Assembly (NCBI RefSeq): GCF_000261365.1
Contig: NZ_AJVC01000004.1
Coordinates: forward strand, 62,001 to 126,000
Source of the DNA: Herbaspirillum sp. GW103
GTDB lineage: Bacteria; Pseudomonadota; Gammaproteobacteria; Burkholderiales; Burkholderiaceae_D
Direction of reading: 5' to 3'
Length of the DNA: 64,000 bases
Under the pieces are notes generated by a model that saw only the letters and a program-made list of their open reading frames with translations, was not told the origin of the DNA and ran no database searches. Of this stretch, positions 63,529 through 64,000 are shown piece after piece. Made by a program: the position numbers and the translations under genes. How positions within the stretch are numbered: the first letter of the stretch is position 1; each line of letters begins with the position of its first letter.

Positions 63529-64000
63529 ATGAACGCCTTGAACAAGTTCTTCCGCCTGGAAGAAAACGGCACCACCGTACGCACGGAGCTACTGGCCGGC
63601 CTGACCACTTTCCTGACGATGGCCTACATCATCTTCGTCAACCCCAGCATTCTGGGCGATGCCGGCATGCCCAAGGACTCGGTCTTTGTGGCCACCTGCG
63701 TGGCGGCGGCTGTCGGCACGCTCATCATGGGCCTGTATGCCAACTACCCCATTGGCCTGGCCCCCGGCATGGGCCTGAACGCCTACTTTGCCTATGCTGT
63801 GGTCAAGGGCATGGGCTTCCCGTGGCAGGCTGCGCTGGGCGCGGTGCTGATCTCGGGTTGTTTGTTCCTGCTGGTGAGCGTACTGCGGGTACGCGAGCTG
63901 ATCATCAAGAGCATCCCGGCCTCGCTGCGCACGGCCATTCCGGCCGGCATCGGACTCTTCCTGGCCATCATCTCCCTCAAGAGTGCCGGCATCGTCGCGG
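63529..64000 (+). CDS. AzgA/GhxP-type purine permease, N-terminal part (cut by window edge)
   Basis: 157 codons are visible. 'MNALNKFFRLEENGTTVRTEL', 'AGLTTFLTMAYIIFVNPSIL', 'GLYANYPIGLAPGMGLNAYFAY', 'SLRTAIPAGIGLFLAIISLKS' match the adenine/guanine/hypoxanthine permease branch (AzgA, GhxP) of the NCS2/AzgA family. It should have about 430 residues and 12-14 spans. ACGGAGAC precedes ATG 63529. Its leader has element B, so purine-responsive control is likely. Confidence 0.9.
   Translation, partial: MNALNKFFRLEENGTTVRTELLAGLTTFLTMAYIIFVNPSILGDAGMPKDSVFVATCVAAAVGTLIMGLYANYPIGLAPGMGLNAYFAYAVVKGMGFPWQAALGAVLISGCLFLLVSVLRVRELIIKSIPASLRTAIPAGIGLFLAIISLKSAGIVA

Overview
Organism and overall character. 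The window is high-G+C DNA with the gene content of a betaproteobacterium of the Burkholderiales, most likely Oxalobacteraceae and Herbaspirillum-like. That placement is inferred from the aat-bpt-pyrD run, the many chemoreceptors, the PuuD-type urate oxidation cluster, the gcl-hyi-glxR-pyk cluster and the intergenic repeat family. No rRNA gene is present, so it cannot be tested here.

Layout. (1) 1-1015: a cut-off Lrp/AsnC-type regulator, a DUF1272 gene and a decayed IS3-family orfA. (2) About 1.26-8.45 kb: a small integrated element with a cI-like repressor switch, ribbon-helix-helix proteins, an Ogr/Delta-type activator, a P2 gpA-type rolling-circle initiator and a large serine recombinase whose 3' end lies inside the initiator tRNA-Met gene. 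It has no capsid genes. (3) 8.7-17.8 kb: ordinary chromosome with a Nudix hydrolase, aat, bpt, pyrD, a ChaC-like protein, small lipoproteins, a lipase-like hydrolase, an HdeD-like membrane domain fused to a predicted permuted NlpC/P60-type peptidase, and a YdcF/ElyC-like protein. (4) 18.0-28.4 kb: a Cache chemoreceptor, then a divergent locus of an ECF sigma factor with two NrsF-like anti-sigma proteins and an HD-GYP protein facing a bufferin-type RiPP operon (bufA-bufB-bufC-doxX) that runs on into a chemoreceptor and a TPR-methyltransferase. The two operons are driven by matching GTAACC-N16-CGAA promoters. (5) 28.4-33.1 kb: peroxiredoxin/LysR pair and a TonB receptor. (6) 33.8-50.2 kb: gamma-carbonic-anhydrase-like protein, uraH, a Tsx-like channel, two tandem siderophore receptors with a PiuC-type hydroxylase, a HAL-family lyase coupled to puuD, a LysR regulator, a urate/xanthine permease and a uraD-allC fusion. 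(7) 50.8-63.5 kb: 8-oxoguanine deaminase, a chemoreceptor, four lipoproteins, pyk-glxR-hyi-gcl with a divergent LysR gene, and the start of an AzgA-type purine permease.

How it works together. The right half is a purine salvage-by-oxidation route. Purines enter by a Tsx-like channel and NCS2/AzgA permeases. 8-oxoguanine is deaminated to urate, PuuD oxidises urate, UraH and the UraD domain give allantoin, and the AllC domain acts on allantoate. The glyoxylate released lower in the pathway feeds Gcl, Hyi, GlxR and eventually pyruvate kinase. Allantoinase, xanthine dehydrogenase and glycerate kinase are not in the window. Two leader elements with the same ordered blocks (CUUAUA, AUAAUG, CCUUAC) precede tsx and the azgA-like gene and may be purine-sensing RNAs.

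Most interesting. The bufferin locus with its mirrored ECF promoters and appended chemoreceptor; the two riboswitch-like leaders; the capsid-less replicating element in tRNA-fMet; the four-lipoprotein cluster; and a HAL-like gene in the puuD operon.
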